From NCBI RefSeq assembly GCF_905201705.1, contig NZ_CAJKOX010000019.1, positions 9,267-73,266 on the forward strand: a stretch of DNA of 64,000 nt, in the 5' to 3' direction. Both the position numbers and the translations under genes were made by a program. The stretch is from an uncultured Marvinbryantia sp. (lineage in GTDB: Bacteria; Bacillota; Clostridia; Lachnospirales; Lachnospiraceae). Positions 28,008-36,807 of this stretch are shown here, piece after piece (the stretch's first letter is position 1; every line of letters starts with the position of its first letter). Below the pieces are notes generated by a model, which saw only the letters and a list, made by a program, of their open reading frames with translations, made no database searches and was not told the origin of the DNA.

Positions 28008-29859
28008 CCATGCGCGGCTTTTCCCTTTGACAGCGCAGTGGTGTCATAGCGAAAAAAGTCATAGAGAGTGGCTTGCTATTCACCTGTCAGTGAGGTAAAA
28101 TAAAGCTGGAATGGTGCAGTAAGGCCCGCACTAGTCGGGAAAGGAGGATGAGTCATATGCAGAAAAAGAAGCTGCCTGTTGGCATTGATGATTTTGGGAA
28201 ACTTCGCAGGGAAGATTTCTATTATATAGATAAAACCGGACTCATCCGCGATCTGCTGAACAATTGGGGTGAGGTCAACCTGTTCACCCGTCCGCGACGT
28301 TTCGGAAAGACGCTGAACATGAGTATGCTGAAATGCTTTTTCGAGATAGGGACGGACAAGACACTGTTTGATGGCCTGGCAATCTCACAGGAGGCGGCGC
28401 TGTGTGAAGAATATATGGGAAAATACCCGGTTATCTTTATCTCACTGAAGGATGTGGATGGACTGCGGTTTGAGTATGCGAGAAAACGCCTGATAAAAAA
28501 GGTGGGGACCGAAGCAGAGCGATTCCGGTTTTTGCTGAATAGTGACCGACTGTCTGTGAATGAAAAAGAAAAATATAGTGCATTGGTGGCACTGGATAAA
28601 GGGCAGTATGTCATGGATGAAGAGATGCTTACATCCAGCCTGGAAGTATTGTCTTCCTTGCTCTGTCGGCATTATGGTAAAAAAGCGATCCTTCTGATTG
28701 ATGAATATGACGTTCCGTTGGATAAGGCATTCCAGCACGGCTATTACAACGAGATGGTGTTGTTGATTCGTGGATTGTTCGGACAGGTGTTGAAAACCAA
28801 TGAATTTTTACAATTTGCCGTCCTGACGGGATGCCTGCGTGTTTCTAAAGAGAGTATTTTCACTGGGTTGAATAATTTTGATGTCAATTCGATCGTTGAT
28901 GTGGAGCATGACGAGCAGTTTGGTTTTACGGATTCAGAAGTGCAGAGACTTTTGGAAGATTATGGTTTGAACGAAAGAGCTGGCATTGTGAAAGAGTGGT
29001 ATGATGGATACCGTTTTGGCAACGCAAACATTTACTGCCCCTGGGATGTGATCAAGTATACGAAAAAGCTGTTGGCAGACCCTTACGCAGAACCGGAAGC
29101 TTTTTGGATCAACACCAGTGGGAATGATCTGGTGAAACGGTTTATCGATAAGGCAGATAAAACCACGCAGAATGAGATCGAACGCCTGATTGCGGGAGAG
29201 GCGATCGAAAAAGCGATTCGTTTGGATCTGACTTATAATGAACTGGATGCCAGCATTGCAAATTTGTGGAGCGTCCTCTTTACCACAGGCTATCTGACGC
29301 AGACAGGCAGGGCGGTAAACGGCGTTTATAAACTGGTCATCCCCAATCGAGAGGTACGGGAAGTTTTTATATTGCAGATACAGGAGTGGTTCAAAGAAAC
29401 GACCCTTGCAGATTCTGCGAGAATCAATCGTTTTTGCGCAGCTTTTCCTGCTGGAGACGTATCGACTATTCAGGATATGCTGCATGACTATCTGTGGGAT
29501 TCCATCAGTGTGCGGGACACAGCAGTGCGGACGAGCATGAAGGAGAACTTTTATCATGGCATGGTACTGGGACTGCTGCGGAGCCAGGGGAACTGGTTGA
29601 TCCAGTCCAACGCAGAGACCGGGGAAGGATACAGCGATATATCTGTAAGTACACCTGCGCGCACAGGAATTGTGATCGAACTGAAGTATGCAAATGATGG
29701 GGATATGGAAGCGGCCTGCGCGGAGGCTCTGAAGCAAATTGAGGAAAAGAAATATGCTGTGGGTTTGCAGCGCCAGGGGATGAAGACAATCATCCGGTAT
29801 GGTATAGCGTTCTGGGAGAAAGAATGTATGGTAGTTATGGAGTAATTCCGGAGACTGCA
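28008..29859 (+). repeat. 1852-bp direct repeat, copy 2
   Basis: Same orientation and near-identical to 18955-20806. The two copies enclose 7.2 kb holding the trypco1 / protease-NACHT / 810-aa operon. Recombination between them would remove 9053 bp and leave one copy. Confidence 0.95.
28157..29845 (+). CDS. AAA-ATPase-like / PD-(D/E)XK nuclease-like protein, copy 2
   Basis: The encoded protein is identical to that at 19104: P-loop in RPRRFGKTLNM, Walker B LLIDEYDVPLD, PDDEXK_9-type C-terminus. The two coding differences visible near the 3' end are silent. Identity at silent sites implies a very recent duplication or ongoing gene conversion. The upstream block with the CCCG/CGGG hairpin and GGAGG site is also conserved, so both copies should be expressed alike. 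Confidence 0.85.
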   Translation: MQKKKLPVGIDDFGKLRREDFYYIDKTGLIRDLLNNWGEVNLFTRPRRFGKTLNMSMLKCFFEIGTDKTLFDGLAISQEAALCEEYMGKYPVIFISLKDVDGLRFEYARKRLIKKVGTEAERFRFLLNSDRLSVNEKEKYSALVALDKGQYVMDEEMLTSSLEVLSSLLCRHYGKKAILLIDEYDVPLDKAFQHGYYNEMVLLIRGLFGQVLKTNEFLQFAVLTGCLRVSKESIFTGLNNFDVNSIVDVEHDEQFGFTDSEVQRLLEDYGLNERAGIVKEWYDGYRFGNANIYCPWDVIKYTKKLLADPYAEPEAFWINTSGNDLVKRFIDKADKTTQNEIERLIAGEAIEKAIRLDLTYNELDASIANLWSVLFTTGYLTQTGRAVNGVYKLVIPNREVREVFILQIQEWFKETTLADSARINRFCAAFPAGDVSTIQDMLHDYLWDSISVRDTAVRTSMKENFYHGMVLGLLRSQGNWLIQSNAETGEGYSDISVSTPARTGIVIELKYANDGDMEAACAEALKQIEEKKYAVGLQRQGMKTIIRYGIAFWEKECMVVME

Positions 29860-30226
29860 GGGAAGCAGATAATCATCCCTCAGGCATACTGGTGGATCAG
29901 GGAAGAAATTCCGGCATATCTGGAGATGGTACTGCGCTATATGCCGGACTACAAAAATGAGCCAAAAGGTATAGAAGAACTGATGCCATGGTTTGAAATG
30001 ATACAGCAGAGGTGCCGAATCAAAGCGAAAAGTTGTAGTTGGAGCAGTTTGTTTTAGCCATAGCGAAATATCTTATCAGGTGGACATGCTTGCATGTCCA
30101 TTTGATTCTGCGCGGCTGGGAAAAGAGCGTGAAATTTTTCTTAAGCTGCAGTATAGCATTCCGGGATTGTTAAGAACGTTTCTGTATGGAGAGATTTCCA
30201 GTTTGTGTGAAGAGAGAGGAGAAGGG
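29860..30226 (+). other. Gene remnants downstream of repeat copy 2
   Basis: Two protein-like open stretches have no intact start: IIIPQAYWWIREEIPAYLEM in a frame ending at 30057, and EREIFLKLQYSIPGLLRTFL in a frame from 30080 to 30271. Neither is recognised. They look like pieces of genes truncated when the repeat and its neighbours were rearranged. Confidence 0.4.
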
Positions 30227-30480
30227 GGATCTGTGGTTATGGAAGAAGAGCAACGGAGAATGATACGGTAGTGGTGCGGGGGCATCTCACCTATGTGGGA
30301 AACACTTCGATGGAGGTGCGGGTGGACACTTATCGGGAAGCGCTGGATGGGACAAGAACGATGATTAATCGGGCATATGTTGTGATGGTGGCGCTGGATG
30401 AGGAAGGAAAAACAGGGAACTTTTGCAGTATTTTTATACCATATAATGTAGGCATGGAAAAAATAAATTTGTTACAATAA
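30227..30480 (+). pseudogene. Acyl-CoA thioesterase (hotdog) fragment
   Basis: The frame NDTVVVRG, then LTYVGNTSMEVRVDTY and RAYVVMVALDEEGK, matches the C-terminal half of YciA-type acyl-CoA thioesterases. The catalytic N-terminal half is absent and the tail diverges after the match. No proper start is present (GTG 30271 lies inside the domain). A metabolic gene scar inside the defence island. Confidence 0.7.
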
Positions 30481-30509
30481 TAAAAATATTACAAAAGAAG
30501 GACAAGCAA

Positions 30510-31850
30510 ATGAGCACACGTGATAAGAAGATTTCTGATATGATGTTTGTCTGTTCTGAGGACATTATAGAGCTTGTGAAAAGGCGAAAGATAGACGCTG
30601 TAGTGAATGCTGCGAATCCTACTTTAATGGGGAGCAACCAGGGAGTTGACAAAAGTATTCATGATGCGGTTAATCGGGGACGTCTGGATGGAAAAAATTT
30701 TAAAGATATAATTCGCGCGCAATTAGATGGAGAGTCCCTGAAAAATGAGCAGTCTTTTCGGTGTAAAAGAGGCGAAGTGAGAGTGACCTCGGGAGAAGGT
30801 CTCTGCCCTTATGTGATCCATGCTGTTGGCGTGGAATATGATGGGAAGAAAAACAGGAAGCTAAGTCTTTGCTCAAGCTCCTGTGTGATAACACTGGAAA
30901 AATGTTATCTGGAGATCGTGAAAGCATTGAGAGAGCATCCGGATATCAAGTCAGTAGCAATTCCAATCATAGGAGCTGGAAATTATCGTTTTCCATCAAA
31001 GCTGGCGATAAGAATAGCTGTTTCTACAGTCGGGAATGCTTTGATCGACTGGAAAATAAAGGATGCGGAGCTGTTTAATATGGCAGCGATCGAGGAGGTC
31101 TTTTTCTGTATATATAATGATACAAAAGAAGAACAATATCAGAATTCCTGCTACGCGGGAAAAATTCTGGAGAAATATAGACGATGCTTTGAAAAAGAAA
31201 AGAAAGTGACATACCAGAATTCCCTGATGGCGCATATGCGTTATATGATGGAAATTATAAAGTATGATCGGAACAGAGGGTACTTTGCAGTGGCAAAAAT
31301 GTTCCGGCTTTTTATGATGGCAATCAGAGGCCTTTTTTTGCCTGTAACGATGCTGAAGGATTTTTTTGGAAAGTATGATTGGCAGCGAAGACGGATGATC
31401 GTAGAGTTTATTGCTATTCTGAAAATCGCCTGGCCCTGTTTCGTATTGCTGTATCCGGGAATTTGGGAATGTACGGTTACACAGAGAACTGCAATGGAAT
31501 ATTTAACAATATATTTCATGACAGATACGATCACATATCTTCTCATATTAATTCTTCTGGCTGATATCCAGAAACCGTCGGCTAATATAATTCGTTCTCT
31601 CATTCTGTTATTTTTGAATTATCTGGAAGTGTCTCTGGACAGTGCGGTAATTTGTTATCTGTGTAATAGAGGCGGTGTAACGGTAGCGGATGCAGTTCGT
31701 TTTGGATTACTGGATAAGGAAATAAATGCGGTTTCTTTGGAGATGAATGTTTATTTGGATTATGTGAATGCCGGAATGAAGTTTTTCTTTACCACACTGG
31801 CTTTTGGATACTTTGCGAATCATTTGCGTCAGAGAAAATTCCAAAGCTGA
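30510..31850 (+). CDS. Macro domain fused to a membrane domain
   Basis: A 446-residue protein. Residues 10-200 form a macro domain: DAVVNAANPTLMGSNQGVD is the ADP-ribose-binding loop, followed by VIHAVGV and AIPIIGAGNYRFP. After a linker, residues about 300-440 hold roughly four hydrophobic segments (AWPCFVLLYPGIW, TITYLLILILLADI, LILLFLNYLEVSL, FFFTTLAFGYFAN). Macro domains bind or remove ADP-ribose and its derivatives; the fusion suggests a membrane effector or sensor gated by such a ligand, which is inference. AGAAGGA precedes the ATG. Transcribed alone, with a terminator downstream. Confidence 0.78.
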   Translation: MSTRDKKISDMMFVCSEDIIELVKRRKIDAVVNAANPTLMGSNQGVDKSIHDAVNRGRLDGKNFKDIIRAQLDGESLKNEQSFRCKRGEVRVTSGEGLCPYVIHAVGVEYDGKKNRKLSLCSSSCVITLEKCYLEIVKALREHPDIKSVAIPIIGAGNYRFPSKLAIRIAVSTVGNALIDWKIKDAELFNMAAIEEVFFCIYNDTKEEQYQNSCYAGKILEKYRRCFEKEKKVTYQNSLMAHMRYMMEIIKYDRNRGYFAVAKMFRLFMMAIRGLFLPVTMLKDFFGKYDWQRRRMIVEFIAILKIAWPCFVLLYPGIWECTVTQRTAMEYLTIYFMTDTITYLLILILLADIQKPSANIIRSLILLFLNYLEVSLDSAVICYLCNRGGVTVADAVRFGLLDKEINAVSLEMNVYLDYVNAGMKFFFTTLAFGYFANHLRQRKFQS

Positions 31851-31959
31851 GTGTATGATGCACATTTTTGAGCATTTTAAGAAACTGGAGGGCGGATAAG
31901 AGATATACCGGATCAGATTCCGGAGATTAATTGTTTTTTTGAAGAAGCAGAATAAGGAA

Positions 31960-32008
31960 AAGCCTTTAAATGCCGAATGCCGGGTGTTTAAAGGCTTCTT
32001 TGTTTTTT
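31960..32008 (+). terminator. Rho-independent terminator
   Basis: Perfect 11-bp stem AAGCCTTTAAA (31960-31970) with TTTAAAGGCTT (31987-31997), followed by CTTTGTTTTTT. It separates the macro-domain gene from the hsd-like operon. The rest of the 31851-32177 gap holds no gene; ATG 32064 is an unsupported in-frame extension of the methylase. Confidence 0.85.
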
Positions 32009-32177
32009 GGGGAGCTTTACGAGGTCTTATCCTGCCGGAGGCATGGAGGCATACTGCTGACAGATGATAAAGAAATCAGGGGATGGTTTGACGATTTTTC
32101 GGTTAACAAAAGCTTTATTCAGTGTTACAATACAATATAAGGATACAGACGAGCGGATAGGAAAGGGGTATTGCAGG

Positions 32178-33659
32178 ATGAAGGAAAGGACTGTGAGCAA
32201 AGAAAGACGGGAAGAATATAAAAAGCAGATTTTACAGGAATTTAAAAGCGCGGTTAATTTTTACAGGCTGGAATCCTCGGAGGATTTGATCGGGCTGTTT
32301 AATACATTCGGATATTTGCTGATCTGCGGCCTCACCGGCGAAGGCGGTATCCGTGAGCTGCGGGAAACAAATTATGCGTCTGCGGAAGAACTGGAAAAAA
32401 TACAGGCGCGCATTCGTTATGAAGAAACAGAGCGCTGGGCCTATCTGCTGGACGATAACAGGGCGTTGGCAGAGACGGTGCGTAAGATCAGGCAGTATAC
32501 GATCCCGAATGGCATAACGATTTCTGTCTGGAATAATATAATGGCTGTCCTGCAAACCACTTTGGAATGTTATCAGGAGGTCTGCGATCCGGCATTTCTT
32601 TACGAGACTGTGCGGAGCATGTTCGATCTCTGCGTAAACACAAAGACAGATCTGAACCGTTATACGCTTCCGGATTACATTGTGCTCCAGCTTGTAAAAT
32701 TACTGCAAAGCGAGCCGGCAGGTAATGAAGGAAGAGAAAAGCTGCGGATTTTTGATCCGCAGTATGGCTCCGGAAATATGCTGCTGACGGTGGGGAATTA
32801 TTTGAAAAATGCGCATCTGTGCGGCTTCGAACAGGATGCGCGGTTTCGCATGTCGGCGCGGATCTTAAGCGTTCTGGCAAATCAGGTGATCGAAACGTGG
32901 GACGGAAAATTTCTTGAAAACCGCGAAATCGGATCGTTTGATATCGTGATCACGAATCCGCTGTTCAGCAGCGAGAGCGTGCGGGAAGAGGACAGAGCGT
33001 GGTTTGTGCCAGGAGAGCTTGGGCGTGTGCGAGGACGTCACAATCTGTTTCTGGTGAGAAGCATGCAGCTGCTGACAGAAAACGGACAGGCCGTGCTGGT
33101 GGTGCCGGACAGTTTTTTGTTTTCTACAAAAGCGGAGACGATGGATGTGCGGCGATGGCTGCTGAATACATATTGTGTGGAAGGGATCGTTTCTTTGCCG
33201 GCGAAAGTCTTTTATCCAAGTACGATGACGAATGCCAGCGTTTTAATTGTTTCGAATCCGTTTATGCGAGTGGAACGGATAAGCGGAAAGACGCCGTATC
33301 TGTTTTTCTATCAGATGAATGTGCAGGAAGACACAGAGCAGACGGATATACAATTAATGGAAATCTGGAATCAGCGGGATTATTATTTTGACAAGTGGCA
33401 GCGTCAGATGCAGGCAGACTACAGGAGATTTGGAGGTGTGCCGACACCGGAGAAATGGGAACATGAGAACTTCTGGTTTGCGGATATGGATGTTGTTGCG
33501 GGCGAAAAGTGGAGTCTGCTGCCAAAGAACTATAAGCCGGATGGCCGCACAGAGCTTCAGGCGGAGGATCCGCGGGCACTGCTGGAAGAACTGATCCGGG
33601 AACAGGAGGGGCTGCTTAAAGAGATGCGTCAGTTTGCAGAGGAGGTTGAGCGGCTATGA
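32178..33659 (+). CDS. Type I-like N6-adenine DNA methyltransferase (HsdM-like)
   Basis: About 493 residues. Motif I is DPQYGSGNML (near residue 191), binding S-adenosylmethionine. Motif IV is NPLF (near 258), a variant of the usual NPPF/Y; the second Pro is Leu, so activity should be tested. GRHNLFLVRSMQLL and GQAVLVVPDSFLF are typical of HsdM. It would methylate adenine on sites set by the following specificity subunit. ATG 32178 has AAAGGGG nine bases upstream. Overlaps hsdS by four bases (ATGA). No HsdR gene is present in the operon. Confidence 0.85.
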   Translation: MKERTVSKERREEYKKQILQEFKSAVNFYRLESSEDLIGLFNTFGYLLICGLTGEGGIRELRETNYASAEELEKIQARIRYEETERWAYLLDDNRALAETVRKIRQYTIPNGITISVWNNIMAVLQTTLECYQEVCDPAFLYETVRSMFDLCVNTKTDLNRYTLPDYIVLQLVKLLQSEPAGNEGREKLRIFDPQYGSGNMLLTVGNYLKNAHLCGFEQDARFRMSARILSVLANQVIETWDGKFLENREIGSFDIVITNPLFSSESVREEDRAWFVPGELGRVRGRHNLFLVRSMQLLTENGQAVLVVPDSFLFSTKAETMDVRRWLLNTYCVEGIVSLPAKVFYPSTMTNASVLIVSNPFMRVERISGKTPYLFFYQMNVQEDTEQTDIQLMEIWNQRDYYFDKWQRQMQADYRRFGGVPTPEKWEHENFWFADMDVVAGEKWSLLPKNYKPDGRTELQAEDPRALLEELIREQEGLLKEMRQFAEEVERL

Positions 33660-35263
33660 CAAACTGGCATGAGAGCAGATTAAAAGACGTTGTGCTTTTG
33701 TGGGTGAAGGGCGCCACTCCGAAACGCTCGGAGGAAGCCTACTATAGCGGCGACGATGGGATTCCGTGGATAAGAGTCAGCGATCTGAATGAGCCGGTTA
33801 TTACGAAGGCGCAGCAGTATTTAACCGCCGAAGGCGCAAAGAAGGCGGGACACGAGGTGCCGAAAGGGGCGGTGCTGTTATCCGTGTCGGGAACGATCGG
33901 AAAAACGGCGGTTGCGGGGATGGATCTGAGGATAAATCAGGCTGTTCAGGCGATGGTTTTTGATGAGACACAGGTGCTGCCCAAATACGCCTGCTTTTAT
34001 TTCCAGTTTATCCAGGAGCAGCTTGAGAAAACGGCCAATACGGTGACAATCCCAAACCTGACAAAGGCGCAGCTTGAAAATACGGTGATCGTTTATCCTG
34101 ATACAGACGGACAAAAGCGTATCATAGCGCTGTTGGAACGTGCGCAGGATATTGTGGAACGGCAGAAACGCACATGGGCAGAGGTGAAGCATATTTTATT
34201 CCAGACACTGCATGACAAATGGAAAAGGGGCTGGAAGGATCTGCCCTGCGTCTGCTTAAAGGAGATGATTGCCGAGCCGCTTCTTGCCGGGCTGTCTGCA
34301 GCCAGGGAAGAATATACGGCAGTTCCCTATATCAATACCATTACGCCGGGGATCTGGGGCATACAGAGTGTGGATGAATATCCGCAGACTGCTGTGAAGC
34401 CGGATGCGATCGCCGGATATCAGTTGAAAAAAGGAGATCTTTTGCTGCGGCGTTACCGGACGGATGAGTGCGAACCGGCGCTGCTTGCGGAAAGGGATCT
34501 TCCGGGGACCGTATGGGGAACAGGTATGTTTCGCGTACGTGTCAGAGAAGACAAGCTTTGCCCGGAGTTTTTGCTTTTGTGGCTGTACTACAGCTTTCGT
34601 TATCTTGAAAATGAGCCGTACCGCGGGAAAACCATGACGGATGCGCGGGCAATGGGAATGATATGGATTCCGACGGTGCCGATGAAGGAGCAGGAAAAAA
34701 TTGCGGACATTGCGCACAGGATCTTTTCGATGCAGCGCAGAATGAAAGAAATGGAACAAAAAGCAGAGGCTTATTATCGCGCGATGCTTGCCTACGTATT
34801 TTCGGCACATTTGTCCGAAGCATATCGCAGGAGAAAAGAGCCGGACCGGTATTTTGAAATAAAAAGCCCGGATTTTCTTTTAAATTATGAAAGCTCAAAG
34901 AGAAGCGAATGGCAGGAATACTTAAACGATAGTGAGCGGGAGCTGCTTACACATCTGTCAGAGTTTCAGCGCGAGCTTCTGCGTATTTGCGGAGAAGCGC
35001 AGGAGCCGCTGCCGGTACATGTGATATTTAAGCGTGTGAAAAAGGAGAACAGGGGATATTTTCGCACGCAATCTATTCAGGATGCGATCGCGTCCGTCAA
35101 AATACTGGAGGGGCTTGGCATTTTAGCGCGGGCTGTCCCAGAAAAACTGATGCTTGGAGAAGAGGAGATTTCGGACGCCAAAGATAAACCGATCACCATT
35201 CAAAAATACGAGTTGGCGAAAGAGGAGGAGAAGACAGATGAAATTGGATTACCTGGCGATTGA
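33656..35263 (+). CDS. Type I restriction specificity subunit (HsdS-like)
   Basis: A 535-residue protein with two target-recognition halves: WHESRLKDVVLLWVKGATPK, then GIPWIRVSDLNEP and LLSVSGTIGKTAV in the first, and a second less canonical half ending with TMTDARAMGMIWIPTVPMKEQ. Conserved helical spacers (QKRIIALLERAQDIVERQ) follow each. It is longer than common HsdS by about 100 residues, because a C-terminal helical/winged-helix-like tail (residues about 420-520) is added. That tail could contact the downstream ATPase or HNH protein; this is speculation. The ATPase gene starts 26 bp before its stop. Confidence 0.83.
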   Translation: MTNWHESRLKDVVLLWVKGATPKRSEEAYYSGDDGIPWIRVSDLNEPVITKAQQYLTAEGAKKAGHEVPKGAVLLSVSGTIGKTAVAGMDLRINQAVQAMVFDETQVLPKYACFYFQFIQEQLEKTANTVTIPNLTKAQLENTVIVYPDTDGQKRIIALLERAQDIVERQKRTWAEVKHILFQTLHDKWKRGWKDLPCVCLKEMIAEPLLAGLSAAREEYTAVPYINTITPGIWGIQSVDEYPQTAVKPDAIAGYQLKKGDLLLRRYRTDECEPALLAERDLPGTVWGTGMFRVRVREDKLCPEFLLLWLYYSFRYLENEPYRGKTMTDARAMGMIWIPTVPMKEQEKIADIAHRIFSMQRRMKEMEQKAEAYYRAMLAYVFSAHLSEAYRRRKEPDRYFEIKSPDFLLNYESSKRSEWQEYLNDSERELLTHLSEFQRELLRICGEAQEPLPVHVIFKRVKKENRGYFRTQSIQDAIASVKILEGLGILARAVPEKLMLGEEEISDAKDKPITIQKYELAKEEEKTDEIGLPGD

Positions 35264-36803
35264 CGGCTACAAGGGCCTGAAAAAACTGGAAATAAATTTT
35301 CAGAAGCAGTCTTCTGCGACGGCGATAGATTTTCTGATCGGAAAAAACGGTTCCGGGAAGTCCAGCGTACTGGAGGCGATCGGGCTGATTTTTACACGAA
35401 TTATGCAAAACGAGACACCGGGCTTTGCTTTTGAGCTGAAATACAGTATGTCGGACGGGACACAGATACAGGTGCGTCCGCAGACAGAAGCCGGAAAAAG
35501 GGGAGAAAACAGCTCCAAATTAGCAGTGATCCTTCAAAAAAACGGCGAAGAGCGTGTGCTTGGGCGGATCCCCAATGAATATCTGCCGGATCGCATTGTA
35601 TCCTACTGCTCCGGCGCAAATAATTCCATGGAAGAAATTTTTGTGACATCACCGCGGGAAGCGCTGATCAGCGATCTGTATGATGAGACAAACCGGCAGG
35701 AGGAAGCGGATGCTGAGCTGGTGCGTGAAATTATGAATTACTATGAACGTCTGGATAACAATCCGCGCGTGCTTTCTTTGGACGCGGCAACGTCAAAGGT
35801 GATTTTGCCGGTGGTGTTTGCTGTTTTTCCGTTTCCGGAACAGGAGCCGCTTTCCTCCATAAAGAAATACAGCCGGTTTCGGCGGATGCTGGCGGACCGG
35901 CTGCAGATGAATATGGCGCCGGTTGCGTTTTCCTTTTGCGTGCAGGATGATCTGCTGGAGCAGAGGGCGGATCTGCCGCAGATCGGCATACTGCGCGAGC
36001 TTTTGACGGAGAGAAAACAGCATAAGAAAGCCTGCGCAGATTATATTAGCAATGGCATTTCCACAGAACATGTTTTGGCAGATGGGAGTCCCGCGACGAT
36101 TTCAAAAGCGGTTTTTCTATACCGGACAAAAGGAGACATAAAGGATAGCTTTTATCATCCGGGACTTCAGGAGTTTTTTTCTGGAAATCCGTTTACCCTG
36201 ATTTCGGTTTTGCTGACGGCGTACCGCCTGGGGGTGATCAGCGAGATTCATTTTGTATATCAGGATGGAAAAAAACGCGGTCTTTATGAAATGGAAGCCT
36301 TAAGTGATGGGGAGCTGATGTGGATCGCACGCATGGGGCTGGTTCTGCTGGCTCAGAAATATTGCGGTGAGAATACGCTTTTTTTATTTGATGAACCGGA
36401 CGTCCATTTCAATGACGAGTGGAACCGTGATTTTATCGGACTTCTTTATCAGTTGAGTAAAGATACGCATCATGAATTTATAATTGCGACACATTCCACA
36501 TTGATCTTAACGGACGCATTGTATGAACAGCTTCATTTGTTTGACAATACTTCCGCCGGACGCACGAAGGTAAGTAATATTGAGATTTCAACCTTTGCGG
36601 CACAGCGGGATGAAATTTCACGTCAGATATTTAAAACAGAAGCGATAGGCGTACATGCGGAAAAAACGGTTCAGAAGATGATGCGGGAGACAAAAACGGA
36701 AAAGATCATTGCCAATATCGAAAAACTCGGGCCTGGCTATCAGCGTTTCCGTATGTATGAGCAGTTGTATGAGCTTCTGGATAAAGAGAAAGAGCTGAGG
36801 TAA
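35238..36803 (+). CDS. SMC/RecF-like AAA ATPase (PtuA-like)
   Basis: About 521 residues. It starts LDYLAIDGYKGLKKLEI, like RecF/OLD-type ATPases. Walker A is IGKNGSGKSS near residue 35, the signature LSDGELMWIARMG, and Walker B TLFLFDEPDVHFND near 380, with the switch His in IIATHST. No TOPRIM domain follows, so it is not an OLD nuclease. Paired with an HNH gene it resembles Septu PtuA. ATG 35238 is six bases after AGGAGGAG; an earlier in-frame ATG at 35154 lies inside hsdS and lacks a site. Confidence 0.82.
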   Translation: MKLDYLAIDGYKGLKKLEINFQKQSSATAIDFLIGKNGSGKSSVLEAIGLIFTRIMQNETPGFAFELKYSMSDGTQIQVRPQTEAGKRGENSSKLAVILQKNGEERVLGRIPNEYLPDRIVSYCSGANNSMEEIFVTSPREALISDLYDETNRQEEADAELVREIMNYYERLDNNPRVLSLDAATSKVILPVVFAVFPFPEQEPLSSIKKYSRFRRMLADRLQMNMAPVAFSFCVQDDLLEQRADLPQIGILRELLTERKQHKKACADYISNGISTEHVLADGSPATISKAVFLYRTKGDIKDSFYHPGLQEFFSGNPFTLISVLLTAYRLGVISEIHFVYQDGKKRGLYEMEALSDGELMWIARMGLVLLAQKYCGENTLFLFDEPDVHFNDEWNRDFIGLLYQLSKDTHHEFIIATHSTLILTDALYEQLHLFDNTSAGRTKVSNIEISTFAAQRDEISRQIFKTEAIGVHAEKTVQKMMRETKTEKIIANIEKLGPGYQRFRMYEQLYELLDKEKELR

Positions 36804-36807
36804 TTGG

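Noticed and set aside
18955..29859. Composite transposon
   Set aside because: The flanking units encode no transposase and show no terminal inverted repeats; they are only described as direct repeats.
35238..36803. OLD-family nuclease
   Set aside because: No TOPRIM domain follows the ATPase, and the nuclease motif is in the next gene.
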